Shown here: positions 6,563 to 15,323 of the stretch, in pieces
Layout: every line of letters begins with the position of its first letter
Numbering within the stretch: position 1 is the stretch's first letter
Source: Thermoplasmata archaeon
GTDB taxonomy: Archaea; Thermoplasmatota; Thermoplasmata; Thermoplasmatales; Thermoplasmataceae
Direction: 5' to 3'
Assembly (NCBI GenBank): GCA_021806345.1
Contig: JAJZXP010000345.1
Location: 1-25,211 of the forward strand
Length of the DNA stretch: 25,211 nucleotides
Translations under genes and position numbers: made by a program
Notes under the pieces: generated by a model
Told to the model about the DNA's origin: nothing
Seen by the model: only the letters and a program-made list of their open reading frames with translations
Database searches by the model: none

Positions 6563-8920
6563 TTGGAAAGAACATTAATCATATCAGAAAAAGCAGATGC
6601 AGGGAGAAGGATTGCGTACTTTCTTTCTGAGGGAAAGTCAAAACAGAAAAGAACAAAGAATCTGAACTATATTGAATTTGAAGATGAGAAAAACGGTTTT
6701 TATCTAGTGCCACTTAGCGGGCACATAGTTGAAATAGACTTTCCAAGTTCATTTAAGGATTGGAATCTTGAAAAACTGAGAGATCTGATTGATTCGGGAT
6801 TGATACACAACGTTAAGAATAAAACAGCATCCGAAAGTTTAAAGTCGCTCTCTGAAAACGTCACTAAGATAATTATCGCAACAGACTATGATAGAGAAGG
6901 TGAGTTGATAGGAACTGAAGCCTTAGACATAATCCTAAATCAAAATAAATTCAACGGAGAGGTGAAAAGAGCAAAGTTCAGTGCACTGACTGGAAAAGAG
7001 ATCAAGGATGCCTTTGGGAATTTGATACAGGTGGATTACAACCTTTCAAAATCTGCGGAAGCGAGGGAAGAAATTGACCTTTACTGGGGAGCTGCACTTA
7101 CAAGATTCTTTTCCCTCATCACAAACAGATTAGGTAGGAACTTTCTATCCATTGGAAGAGTACAAACACCAACACTGGCTCTTGTTGTAAAGAGAGAAAG
7201 GGAGATACAGAGCTTCGTTCCAGAAAAATACTGGGAAGTGAAGGTAGACTTTCTAAAGGACGATATTTTCACTGGAAAATTAAAGGAAGGACGATTAAAA
7301 AATCAAAACGATGCTCAAAAAATATTAAAAACAATAATAGGTAAGGATGGTAAAGTCGTCGAATTTACAAAGGGTATGGAACGGATATACAAACCTGCAC
7401 CATTCAGCACAACAGAGTTTATGAGGGAAGCTTCCAGAATAGGAGTAATGCCTTCGCGAGCAATGAAAATTGCAGAATCGCTTTATGTGAAGGGTTTAAT
7501 CAGTTATCCCAGAACTGACAACACAGTATATCAGAGGAGCATCAATTTAAAGTCAATTGTTGAAAAACTAACCAGGGGCAACCTGTCAAAGGAGGCAAAA
7601 ATGGTTTTGGGCCAGGAGAAAATAATACCTTCAAGAGGTAAGAGAGAAACTACAGACCATCCTCCAATTTATCCCACAGAGGTTCCAAAAACAGGATCCT
7701 TAAGAAAGGACGAAGAAAAAGTTTACGAGTTAGTGGTACGACGATTCCTGGCCACTCTCTATAGGGAGGGTGAAAGAGAGGTAAAAAAAGCGATAATAAA
7801 TATTAATGGCTACGATTTCGAAACATCTGGTTCAAGAATAACTTATCCAGGTTGGCTCGAAATATATACATACAGAAAATTCAACGATATTTTTCACCCG
7901 GATTTAGCTGTCGAAGAGAATGTAAAGGCTGAAAATTGGAGGTTAGAAGAGGGAGAGACAAAGCCACCATCAAGATACGACATGGCATCACTGATCAAGG
8001 AAATGGAAAATTTAAACCTCGGAACAAAGAGCACAAGGCACGATATTATAGATAAGCTCCAGAATCGTGGATTCATAGAAGGTAATCCAGTCAGGCCAAC
8101 ACCACTGGGATTCTCTCTAATAGACGGGATTATGTCCGTGGATTCTAAAATTTCAGAACCAGGGATGACCAGTGAACTGGAGGAACTGATGAACAAAATA
8201 GCTGCGGGGGAGATCTCAGAAGAGACAGTAGTTGGTTCCTCCAAGGAAATGCTTTTGAAAGTATTAGAAGAGTTGGGCAACAAAAAGGAGCAGATTGCAA
8301 AGGTTATAAGAGGGGCACTAGAAAGTGGCATAGTCATCGGAAAATGCAGAATTCATGACACTCCTATTCAGGCTATAAAAATAAAGGACAGCATAAGATT
8401 CAAATGTGAAAAAGAGGGATGCGCTGACTTTTACCAAAAAATAAGAGGTCTAATCAAACCATCTGAAGAGAACTGTCCTGATTGTGGAAATCTGGTTGTT
8501 CAGGTGATTAGAAGAGGGCAATCTCCGGAAAAAGTATGCATTAACACACTTTGTTCTTTCAACGCAAACAAAAGAGATATGGGAACCTGCCCCAAAGATG
8601 GAGGAAAATTGGTGGTGAGACAATCAAGGTATGGAAAAAGATTCATAGGATGTTCGAACTATCCAAAGTGCACACAAACATATACCCTACCACAAAAGGG
8701 TGAAGTAAAAGTGACAGGAAAGAGTTGCCCATCTTGCGGGGCACCCGTAGTGATGGTTGGTTTTGGTGAGAACTTCAGGGAAGTGTGCACAAATATAGGA
8801 TGCGATACAAATAAAAGGAATAATGAGAAGAAGACAAAAACTGGGACTGCACGACCTAAAAAGACAAATACCAAAGGGAGAAAATCAACCGGTGTAAAGA
8901 AGGCGAAGTCAGTTGGATAG
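6563..8920 (+). CDS. topA: DNA topoisomerase I (type IA)
   Basis: 785 aa. It relaxes negative supercoils through a transient 5'-phosphotyrosine link. Seen: the toprim domain with Glu9 in IISEKADAGRRIAYFL and the metal triad D108-x-D110-x-E112 (TDYDREGE); the type IA core with AREEIDLYWGAALTR and IGRVQTPTLALV; the active-site Tyr315 in GLISYPRTDN; the HPPIYPT block; and a C terminus with four Cys-rich zinc-ribbon-like units (roughly residues 605-765) ending in a Lys-rich basic tail. The TTG at 6563 starts exactly at the family N terminus (MERTLIISEK), and a TATA box sits 28 nt before it. The stop overlaps the next gene by 8 nt, so the two form an operon. It lacks a helicase domain, so it is not reverse gyrase, as expected for a moderate thermophile or mesophile. 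Confidence 0.95.
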   Translation: MERTLIISEKADAGRRIAYFLSEGKSKQKRTKNLNYIEFEDEKNGFYLVPLSGHIVEIDFPSSFKDWNLEKLRDLIDSGLIHNVKNKTASESLKSLSENVTKIIIATDYDREGELIGTEALDIILNQNKFNGEVKRAKFSALTGKEIKDAFGNLIQVDYNLSKSAEAREEIDLYWGAALTRFFSLITNRLGRNFLSIGRVQTPTLALVVKREREIQSFVPEKYWEVKVDFLKDDIFTGKLKEGRLKNQNDAQKILKTIIGKDGKVVEFTKGMERIYKPAPFSTTEFMREASRIGVMPSRAMKIAESLYVKGLISYPRTDNTVYQRSINLKSIVEKLTRGNLSKEAKMVLGQEKIIPSRGKRETTDHPPIYPTEVPKTGSLRKDEEKVYELVVRRFLATLYREGEREVKKAIININGYDFETSGSRITYPGWLEIYTYRKFNDIFHPDLAVEENVKAENWRLEEGETKPPSRYDMASLIKEMENLNLGTKSTRHDIIDKLQNRGFIEGNPVRPTPLGFSLIDGIMSVDSKISEPGMTSELEELMNKIAAGEISEETVVGSSKEMLLKVLEELGNKKEQIAKVIRGALESGIVIGKCRIHDTPIQAIKIKDSIRFKCEKEGCADFYQKIRGLIKPSEENCPDCGNLVVQVIRRGQSPEKVCINTLCSFNANKRDMGTCPKDGGKLVVRQSRYGKRFIGCSNYPKCTQTYTLPQKGEVKVTGKSCPSCGAPVVMVGFGENFREVCTNIGCDTNKRNNEKKTKTGTARPKKTNTKGRKSTGVKKAKSVG

Positions 8921-9791
8921 AAGAATAATAAGTGAAACTGGAACGGCAATCCTATTCGTGATTGCTTCCCTTATTGGCCTAGTACTTGCACTTGAGCTGG
9001 AATCCATATCTCCGACGAATCCGTCTCAGAATACCACGGCGGGACTTGGGTACGTAATTTATTTCATAATTGCAGTTGTTTTGATGTCCATTTTGATAAT
9101 TGTGATTTCAAAAAAGAAGAAAATGGGCATTCTAAGAATTATATTCGTATTATCAATGGTATTCGTAATTTTTATAGTATCTTCATTGCTTTATGCCCTT
9201 CTTCCCATAACCAACGATGAGTATTACGTGTTGATTTTTGGGACGCCCATCCTGTTTCTCTATCTTCTCCTTTTCAAACAAAATTGGATAATACTGAATA
9301 TTGCTGGAGTACTAACTTCAGCAGGCCTTGCAGCGGTATGGGGTATCGATCTTGGGGTATACTCGGCCATAGCCTTGATGATAATTTTTGCTGTCTACGA
9401 TTATATAGCAGTTTACAAAACAAAGCACATGCTTGATATTGCCCGTGCCTCAACAGACTCGAATATGCCATTATTTTTTGTAGTTCCTGAGAAGAGAGGT
9501 TTCGACATGAAGGATGTGGATATAGATAAACCATCGGAGGGAGAAGAAGGAGAAAGAAGGGGTGCAATAATGATAGGCTTTGGAGATATAGCAATTCCAA
9601 ACGTCATGGTAATCTCCTCTTTTCTGTACGGCAACACCATACAGTTCTTTGTACTTCCGCTATTCGGAGGAATTGTAGCGATGTTCATTCTTTTCAGTTT
9701 TATAAAAAGGCCCGCGCCTGGACTTCCTTTTCTCAATACCGGGGTTTTATTGGGTTTTGCAATTGCTGTTCTTCTCAGGTTTGTTTTTTAG
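8913..9791 (+). CDS. Presenilin/signal peptide peptidase-type intramembrane aspartyl protease
   Basis: 292 aa, about nine membrane segments, matching archaeal presenilin homologues (PSH). The catalytic aspartates are D163 in VYDYIAVYKT (YD motif) and D225 in GFGD (GxGD motif); the C-terminal PAPGLPFLN occupies the place of the PAL motif. A charged cytosolic loop (about residues 185-212, rich in Glu/Asp/Lys/Arg) lies between the two catalytic helices. It should cleave transmembrane segments of membrane proteins or leftover signal peptides. The start is a TTG at 8913 inside the end of topA (8-nt overlap, AGAAGGCGAAG upstream as a weak SD), so translation is probably coupled to topA. It ends 5 nt from a convergent membrane-protein gene. 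Substrates are unknown. Function class is confident because both Asp motifs and their spacing are present. Confidence 0.87.
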   Translation: MDRRIISETGTAILFVIASLIGLVLALELESISPTNPSQNTTAGLGYVIYFIIAVVLMSILIIVISKKKKMGILRIIFVLSMVFVIFIVSSLLYALLPITNDEYYVLIFGTPILFLYLLLFKQNWIILNIAGVLTSAGLAAVWGIDLGVYSAIALMIIFAVYDYIAVYKTKHMLDIARASTDSNMPLFFVVPEKRGFDMKDVDIDKPSEGEEGERRGAIMIGFGDIAIPNVMVISSFLYGNTIQFFVLPLFGGIVAMFILFSFIKRPAPGLPFLNTGVLLGFAIAVLLRFVF

Positions 9792-9796
9792 TCCTG

Positions 9797-10456
9797 TCAC
9801 TTTTCAAGGAAGTTGTATTTTAACAGGTATCCGTAGCAAAAACCCAGAACGGGAGGAACGAGATCAACGAAAGGGACAACGAAAAGGATTGAGATCATTC
9901 CCAGTATGGGGGCACCGGAAACTTTTCCAAATTTCATAAAATTAATCGCCAAGTAAACATTTGCCAAGGCAATCAAAGCAATTCCCACAAGGCCTAACAT
10001 CCAAGAAAGTAGGACATAATTCAAATTATACCCTCCGTGGACTGCCCATATAATCATCAGCAGAATTGCAATTATCAAAATTGTTGAACCGAGACCGTAT
10101 ATTGAAAGCATGTTACTTTTCCAGTTACGATTCATTGACACCCCAAAGGCTCTTGAATAGTATCTAAGGCCAAGAAAGCCAAGAAAAAGTGCAACAAATA
10201 TGAACAGAATTGGCAAAGAGTATGTGGACTGAACATTGAAGGCGCTGTTCCCAAAAATAGTCCCCGTCAGAATTCCCGCAACCAAGTTTGGTTCAAAAAA
10301 TGTCATATACAATACATTTCTGAAGAATAGGAGGATAAATATTCCAAAAAAGGAAACCATTGAACCCTTCAGCATGTTGGACGCAACAATCCCTTTTTTT
10401 GTGTCATCCAGATTAATTTTTTGGTTCAGGGACACACTTAATTGTTCAAGCTCCAT
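9797..10456 (-). CDS. DUF973-like multi-pass membrane protein, function unknown
   Basis: 219 aa. Hydrophobic segments lie at about residues 31-52, 80-97, 118-140, 147-168 and 182-208. The N-terminal 25 residues are soluble and polar. The general plan and the archaeal context resemble DUF973 proteins, which are common in Thermoplasmata and Sulfolobales, but I see no catalytic motif and assign no function. The ATG at 10456 has a TATA element centred 24 nt upstream, so a leaderless mRNA is likely. It is convergent with the presenilin-like gene, and its promoter lies in the 63-nt space after the tricorn stop. Confidence 0.6.
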   Translation of the reverse strand: MELEQLSVSLNQKINLDDTKKGIVASNMLKGSMVSFFGIFILLFFRNVLYMTFFEPNLVAGILTGTIFGNSAFNVQSTYSLPILFIFVALFLGFLGLRYYSRAFGVSMNRNWKSNMLSIYGLGSTILIIAILLMIIWAVHGGYNLNYVLLSWMLGLVGIALIALANVYLAINFMKFGKVSGAPILGMISILFVVPFVDLVPPVLGFCYGYLLKYNFLEK

Positions 10457-10474
10457 GAAACTTTAACATTGAAT

Positions 10475-10485
10475 CTTATTTAAAA
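10475..10485 (-). promoter_or_regulatory. TATA box of the DUF973-like gene
   Basis: TTTTAAATAAG on the minus strand, centred 24 nt before the ATG at 10456, in the short space between this gene and the end of tricorn. Confidence 0.5.
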
Positions 10486-10519
10486 TTATTTGATTACTAA
10501 AAATGATAATTTAACGTTT

Positions 10520-13500
10520 TCATTTTACCTTTTTCTTTTTACTGTTTTTCATCATTTCGTTTATTCTTTTTAGGGCCGTCTCCATCTGAGGATCTGCATT
10601 CTTGCTCCAGTCATCTGGGGTTATCTCAACCATATCAGTCGGATCAGTTCCATAATTTTCAACTCCAAACCCAACATCTTCAAAGTTTATTCCAAATCTC
10701 GGTTGCGTTACCATAGTTCCATCTGCCAACTTCCTCTCCGGGCTTATCCCAATCACACCCCCCCATGTTCTTGTGCCGATTAAAGGTCCGAGGCTCAGGA
10801 GTTTGAACGAATGACTGAATATGTCACCATCCGATCCGGCATTTTCATTGGTCAGTGCAACAATTGGGCCACCAATTGAATATGATGGAAAGGGAGAATC
10901 TTGCCCCTTTCTGGGATGTGTAAATCCGAGCCTTTCCCTCAGCAGTTTCTCCAAGATCAATTGAGATACGTTACCTCCACCATTAAATCTGACATCCACA
11001 ATAAGACCTTCTCTTGTGAATTCCCTAATATACAGCTTGTAAAACTCTGCCAGCCCATCCATCATCATATTCGGAATGTGGAGGTAACCAACTTTTCCGC
11101 CTGTTCTATCGTGGACAAGTTTCCTGTTTGCTTCAACCCAATCTCTGTATCTCAAATACCTGTCATCAGGTATAGTCTCCAAATATGAAGAATACCTCTT
11201 GCCGTTTGAATTCAGGGCATCAATTCTGACTTTCTCATGTCCAAGTCCCAAAAGTGCCCTTCCAATGGGTTCAGATTTTGGGTCGAAGTCAGTTCCGTTG
11301 AGTGAAACAATTTCATCACCTTCCCTTAAACCTGAGAGAAGCAGAGGACTCTTTTCATTTTCATTTGATATGTCCCCCCCGTAAATCTTTTCAATCACTA
11401 AGTGATTATTTTTAGCAACAAAATCTGCTCCAAGATGGCCTATTTGAATAACATCAAGATCTGAATAGTCTCCACCAGTTTCATAGCAATGCGAGGTTCT
11501 GAATTCTCCTTGCATTTCCCTGATTATTTCCGAAAGTTCAAACCTCGAGGTTATGTTATCGATCAGAGGTCTGTACTTATTATAAATTATTTCTCCATTT
11601 TTCTTTGAAAATTCCTCATTCCAGAAGTAACTTGTAGCTAGGAGCAAAGTTTCCTCAAACATTTGCTTCCATTCGGATTTAAGATCAATTCTCATTTTTA
11701 CATCATGCATCCTCAATTCCTTTCCCTTCTGGTATCCAGTAATCAAAGGGGTTTTTCCCTTTGGTTCAAATCTTTTCAGTCTATTCTTTTCTTTTCTCAC
11801 CAGTAAAGTTTCTCTATTTCCAGAAACCTGATAATCGATAACCCCACTATCAATTTCCTCTTCTTTCATCTCAGAGAACTGGTAAAATGAAAGTTTTCCA
11901 TTATTTTGATTTCCATTTGTACTTGAGGAAATCAGTCCCTTAGTAGCATAAGACATGTATAATAGTCCCCCTGGAACAGCCGTCAGCATCGAATAATTTC
12001 CAGCTTCCAGCTTGATGGTCTCCGTTACCTTGATTTTTCTTTCTGCATTTCCTTCCAGTTTGAATTTTTCCGGAAGAATATCAACTGGAGAAATATTCTC
12101 TCCTGACAAACTGGTGAAATATATCTTTGTCATTCTCGGGAAGGAGTAGTTAAAAGTTGCCCTGTCATTTACAGGATCAAAAGTTCTGTCTGAAAGGTAA
12201 TAGAGAAATTTTCCATCCAGATCAAAGCTTGGGGAAAAGTCATTACCAGTCTCTTCTGTTACGTCTACAATTTTTCCATCATTCACATTAGCCATCCTTA
12301 TTATTGCACCCTCCCTCTGGCCAAAACCGCCAGTGAGGTATGGATATGTGTATGCCAGCGTGTCACCAGTATGACTCCATACAACTTCCCTTATTTTACC
12401 GGCTTTGCTAGTGTCCAGCCGTTTCTTGCTCCCATTTTCTGTGTCGGCAACGTATAAATTGAAATTTATATCTGTAAATGCAATATATTTTGAGTCTGGG
12501 GATGGAAAAATGCTATCAATCAATCCAACACCTTTCGCTATTTCCCTGCATTCGCTCAAATACGGCAGTTCTGTCAGGCAAAGAACCTCTTCCTTCAGAT
12601 CCTGCCTAACGTAAGCGATCTTACCACCATCCAGTATCTTTACCTGTCTTACCCTTCCCTTTGACTTGATCTCAAGTTTCGGACTAATATGTTTGGACGA
12701 CAAAAATCCATGGCCTCTTGCCACCAATGAGTAAATTTCGCCATTTTTATCTAAGGAATACTCCTCAAGAAAATCTTTCATTTTGGAAAATTTTGGTTCG
12801 GGCATCTTGACGCCGGAATTCATCTTTATCTTTATTTCCGACACTCTTCCGGTGGATGGGTCCATCACAAACAACTCTCCAGCCATTGAAAATAAAATAG
12901 ATTGTCCGTTTGATGAAAGATGCCTTGGATAATGTTCCTTAAAGTTAGTATGCTTCTTAAGGTCATTTCCGTCAAGTTCTATTGAATAAATCTGACCCCA
13001 ACCTTCGTGGTCAGAGACGAAATAGAGTCTCTTGCCTGAAACACAGGGGGATGATACATGTCCTGGCAGATCAACTATTTTTTTAAATTGATTTCCTTTT
13101 TTACAGCTCCAGATAACACCCTTAGTTCCGCCCTTGTACCCTTTCCAGTGTGGCATATCGTAGGTAAATCTTCCAATTATAGTATAGTCCTCGGAGTAAA
13201 GAATATGGGATGCTGGACCCAGATTCAACGGACTGAGTGAAAGATCCTTTAAGTTCAGTTCGTACAGATGAATCATAGCTCCAAAGGGAGAATAGGCATC
13301 TGTTGATATTATGGGAAAATTTTTTTTCCAACCGGCAATATCTGTAAACATTCTCCTGGGAACACTTTTTCCGTTTAGATAGGTCACCCTTCTCACGACA
13401 CCGGTCTTTCTGTTATAGTGATACATATCTGCAAATGAAGCGTCCTTTCCCGTCATGGATCTGAAAATTATATCATTCCCGTCAGGAGAGAATCTAGCGT

Positions 13501-13633
13501 TGTTAATGACGCCCATTTCCGATACCACAAGACTTGAATTTCCACTTTTCAGGTCAAAAATCCATATTCCGTCATTTGAAACAAAAAGACCCTCATCTTT
13601 CCCTATGTCAGGGGAATGCTTATAGAATTCCAT
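10520..13633 (-). CDS. tri: Tricorn protease
   Basis: 1037 aa, slightly shorter than the Thermoplasma acidophilum enzyme (1071 aa). A giant hexameric peptidase that trims proteasome products to short peptides, then processed by tricorn-interacting aminopeptidases F1-F3. Domains in order: beta-propeller repeats over about residues 1-600 (recurrent SPDG/WSHTGD/SFDLDGKFLYYLSD-type blades), the C1 region, a PDZ-like domain (about 740-835) and the C-terminal peptidase lobe. The catalytic set is complete, at a constant offset of 31 from T. acidophilum numbering: S714-H715 (SHCYETGGDY; S745/H746), nucleophile S934 (AGSDGD; S965) and E992 (VENYG; E1023). The ATG at 13633 lies 23 nt after a TATA element. 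The C terminus is Lys-rich. No F1, F2 or F3 gene is adjacent. Confidence 0.96.
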   Translation of the reverse strand: MEFYKHSPDIGKDEGLFVSNDGIWIFDLKSGNSSLVVSEMGVINNARFSPDGNDIIFRSMTGKDASFADMYHYNRKTGVVRRVTYLNGKSVPRRMFTDIAGWKKNFPIISTDAYSPFGAMIHLYELNLKDLSLSPLNLGPASHILYSEDYTIIGRFTYDMPHWKGYKGGTKGVIWSCKKGNQFKKIVDLPGHVSSPCVSGKRLYFVSDHEGWGQIYSIELDGNDLKKHTNFKEHYPRHLSSNGQSILFSMAGELFVMDPSTGRVSEIKIKMNSGVKMPEPKFSKMKDFLEEYSLDKNGEIYSLVARGHGFLSSKHISPKLEIKSKGRVRQVKILDGGKIAYVRQDLKEEVLCLTELPYLSECREIAKGVGLIDSIFPSPDSKYIAFTDINFNLYVADTENGSKKRLDTSKAGKIREVVWSHTGDTLAYTYPYLTGGFGQREGAIIRMANVNDGKIVDVTEETGNDFSPSFDLDGKFLYYLSDRTFDPVNDRATFNYSFPRMTKIYFTSLSGENISPVDILPEKFKLEGNAERKIKVTETIKLEAGNYSMLTAVPGGLLYMSYATKGLISSSTNGNQNNGKLSFYQFSEMKEEEIDSGVIDYQVSGNRETLLVRKEKNRLKRFEPKGKTPLITGYQKGKELRMHDVKMRIDLKSEWKQMFEETLLLATSYFWNEEFSKKNGEIIYNKYRPLIDNITSRFELSEIIREMQGEFRTSHCYETGGDYSDLDVIQIGHLGADFVAKNNHLVIEKIYGGDISNENEKSPLLLSGLREGDEIVSLNGTDFDPKSEPIGRALLGLGHEKVRIDALNSNGKRYSSYLETIPDDRYLRYRDWVEANRKLVHDRTGGKVGYLHIPNMMMDGLAEFYKLYIREFTREGLIVDVRFNGGGNVSQLILEKLLRERLGFTHPRKGQDSPFPSYSIGGPIVALTNENAGSDGDIFSHSFKLLSLGPLIGTRTWGGVIGISPERKLADGTMVTQPRFGINFEDVGFGVENYGTDPTDMVEITPDDWSKNADPQMETALKRINEMMKNSKKKKVK

Positions 13634-13650
13634 TTTACCCTAACACAACA

Positions 13651-13660
13651 ATATTATTTA
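13651..13660 (-). promoter_or_regulatory. TATA box of tricorn
   Basis: TAAATAATAT on the minus strand, centred about 23 nt before the ATG at 13633, within the 62-nt gap after purH. It suggests tricorn is transcribed on its own, leaderless. Confidence 0.5.
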
Positions 13661-13695
13661 GTTATTTAGTACTTTTAAAAAAGGTTATTAATAAA

Positions 13696-15162
13696 TCAGT
13701 GCAAAAAAACTCTTTTACCTGTAAAATAGAGTGAAATTCCACTTTTCTTGCATTCCTCTATAACATCCATATCTCTGATTGATCCTCCTGGTTCAACAAT
13801 TCCCTTAATTCCATATTCTGCTGCTACCTGAACATTATCAGAGAAGGGAAGGAACGCGTCCGAGGCCATAAGGGAACCTTTTGCATTTTCCCCTGCTTTC
13901 TTACAGGCAATTCTTGTAGCCTCCACCCTTGAAGTCTGTCCGGCACCCACACCAACAGAAACTCCATTTTTTACAAGAACTATGGCATTGCTCCTGCAGT
14001 GAGCTACTATTTTCCATGCAAAATCTATGTCATCTTTTGAAAAAGCTATTTCGCCTTCATTCAGTGTGGAAATATTGTCCAGGGAGGTATTCATATTGGA
14101 TTGTTCAAGAACACCATTAAAAATTGTTTTAAAGTTACTTTCTGGCCCCTTTCCACTGTATCGTATCAATCTCAAGTTTTTCTTCTTTACAAGTTTATTG
14201 AGAGCGCCTTCAGTAAACTCTTTTGCAATCAGGATTTCAACAAATAGATCTCCCATGGAAGCCACAACACTCTCATCTGCAATACCGTTAATGCAAATTA
14301 CAGACCCGAAGGCAGATTCACGATCGGCATTTATTGCAAGTTTGAGTGCCTCTCCCAAATTCTTTCCAGTTGCTGAACCGCAGGGAGTGTTGTGTTTTAT
14401 TACAACTGCAAATGGTTTGGAAAACTCTAGGACTGTCTCGATCGCAGAAGAGGAATCTACATAATTGTTATATGACATTTCCTTTCCGTGGAATACATCC
14501 ATATGGCCAAACTCGTCTTTTTCATAGAGTATGCCAACTTGAGACGGGTTTTCACCATATCTCAGTCTCTTCCCATTGCTGAGTTCAAGAAATTTTGTAT
14601 TCTTTCCTGACAATCCTTCCAGGATTTGTAAATCATATTTTGAGGTATATCTGAAAGCTTCTACTGCCATTTTTCTTCTTAAATCCATGGAAATGGTTCC
14701 AGTCTCAGACAACTCTTTTTGGGCGACTGAATAATCTTCTTTATTTTTCAAAATTGTAACTCGTTCCCAATTTTTTGCTGCAGCTCTTATAAGTGAGACC
14801 CCTCCAATATCAATATGTTCTGACTTCTCCTCATCATTTCCGTTCTTGTAGGATTGAAAATCATAAAGATTGCACAGAACAAGATCAATAGGTTTTATTC
14901 CTGCAGCCTTAATTTCTTCCATCTGTTCACCAGAATCCTTAGCAAGGATACCCGCAAAAATTGCGGGATGAAGTGTTTTTACCCGCCCGCCAAGCATTTG
15001 GTCAAAACCAGTAAGTTCGTTTATGCTCTTACAGGAGATACCACTTGATTCCAGGAATTTTTTTGTCCCTTCTGAAGCATATACTTCATCAACAAATTTG
15101 TTTATGGATTTCAAAAAAACATCAGATCCTTCCTTGTCCGTGAGTGAAGCAAGAACTCTCAT
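13696..15162 (-). CDS. purH: Bifunctional AICAR formyltransferase / IMP cyclohydrolase
   Basis: 488 aa, near the bacterial PurH length (about 510-530). It performs the last two steps of IMP synthesis using 10-formyl-tetrahydrofolate. The N-terminal cyclohydrolase (MGS-like) domain shows SLTDKEG, the ELTGFDQMLGGRVKTLHP block and IDIGGVSLIRAAAKN. The formyltransferase domain shows RYGENPSQ, the catalytic pair K256-H257 in KHNTPCGSA, SAFGSVI, SNAIVLVKNG, GAGQTSRVEA, SDAFLPFSDN and the terminal FTGKRVFLH. The ATG at 15162 begins at the family N terminus; an AT-rich element at about 15181-15196 could be its promoter, but it is a weak match. It is divergent from mat. Many archaea use PurP/PurO instead; a PurH here fits folate-based C1 metabolism with GlyA and GcvT, and may be of bacterial origin. 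Confidence 0.95.
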   Translation of the reverse strand: MRVLASLTDKEGSDVFLKSINKFVDEVYASEGTKKFLESSGISCKSINELTGFDQMLGGRVKTLHPAIFAGILAKDSGEQMEEIKAAGIKPIDLVLCNLYDFQSYKNGNDEEKSEHIDIGGVSLIRAAAKNWERVTILKNKEDYSVAQKELSETGTISMDLRRKMAVEAFRYTSKYDLQILEGLSGKNTKFLELSNGKRLRYGENPSQVGILYEKDEFGHMDVFHGKEMSYNNYVDSSSAIETVLEFSKPFAVVIKHNTPCGSATGKNLGEALKLAINADRESAFGSVICINGIADESVVASMGDLFVEILIAKEFTEGALNKLVKKKNLRLIRYSGKGPESNFKTIFNGVLEQSNMNTSLDNISTLNEGEIAFSKDDIDFAWKIVAHCRSNAIVLVKNGVSVGVGAGQTSRVEATRIACKKAGENAKGSLMASDAFLPFSDNVQVAAEYGIKGIVEPGGSIRDMDVIEECKKSGISLYFTGKRVFLH

Positions 15163-15287
15163 AATGACCTAACACATCATTTCAAATATTCTTTTAGATC
15201 GTTTTTTTATAATTACCTTTTAAAAAATATTACTGAGAGTTATAATTTATTTGAATTTGTAATTTAGTTTTTAAGTTAACAAAAGAT

Positions 15288-15297
15288 TTTATAAAAA
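15288..15297 (+). promoter_or_regulatory. TATA box of mat
   Basis: TTTATAAAAA, centred about 32 nt before the ATG at 15324. The predicted leader is only some 5-7 nt, too short for an SD. The 161-nt purH-mat interval is very AT-rich and must hold both divergent promoters. Confidence 0.55.
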
Positions 15298-15323
15298 TAA
15301 ACTCTTGCCGTATTGAATTTAAC

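Noticed and set aside
7894..8337. 147-codon minus-strand frame inside topA
   Set aside because: Antisense shadow, rich in Ser/Leu/Ile without motif; topA is unambiguous here.
14027..14464. 145-codon plus-strand frame inside purH
   Set aside because: Antisense of a clear gene; its translation has no recognisable features.
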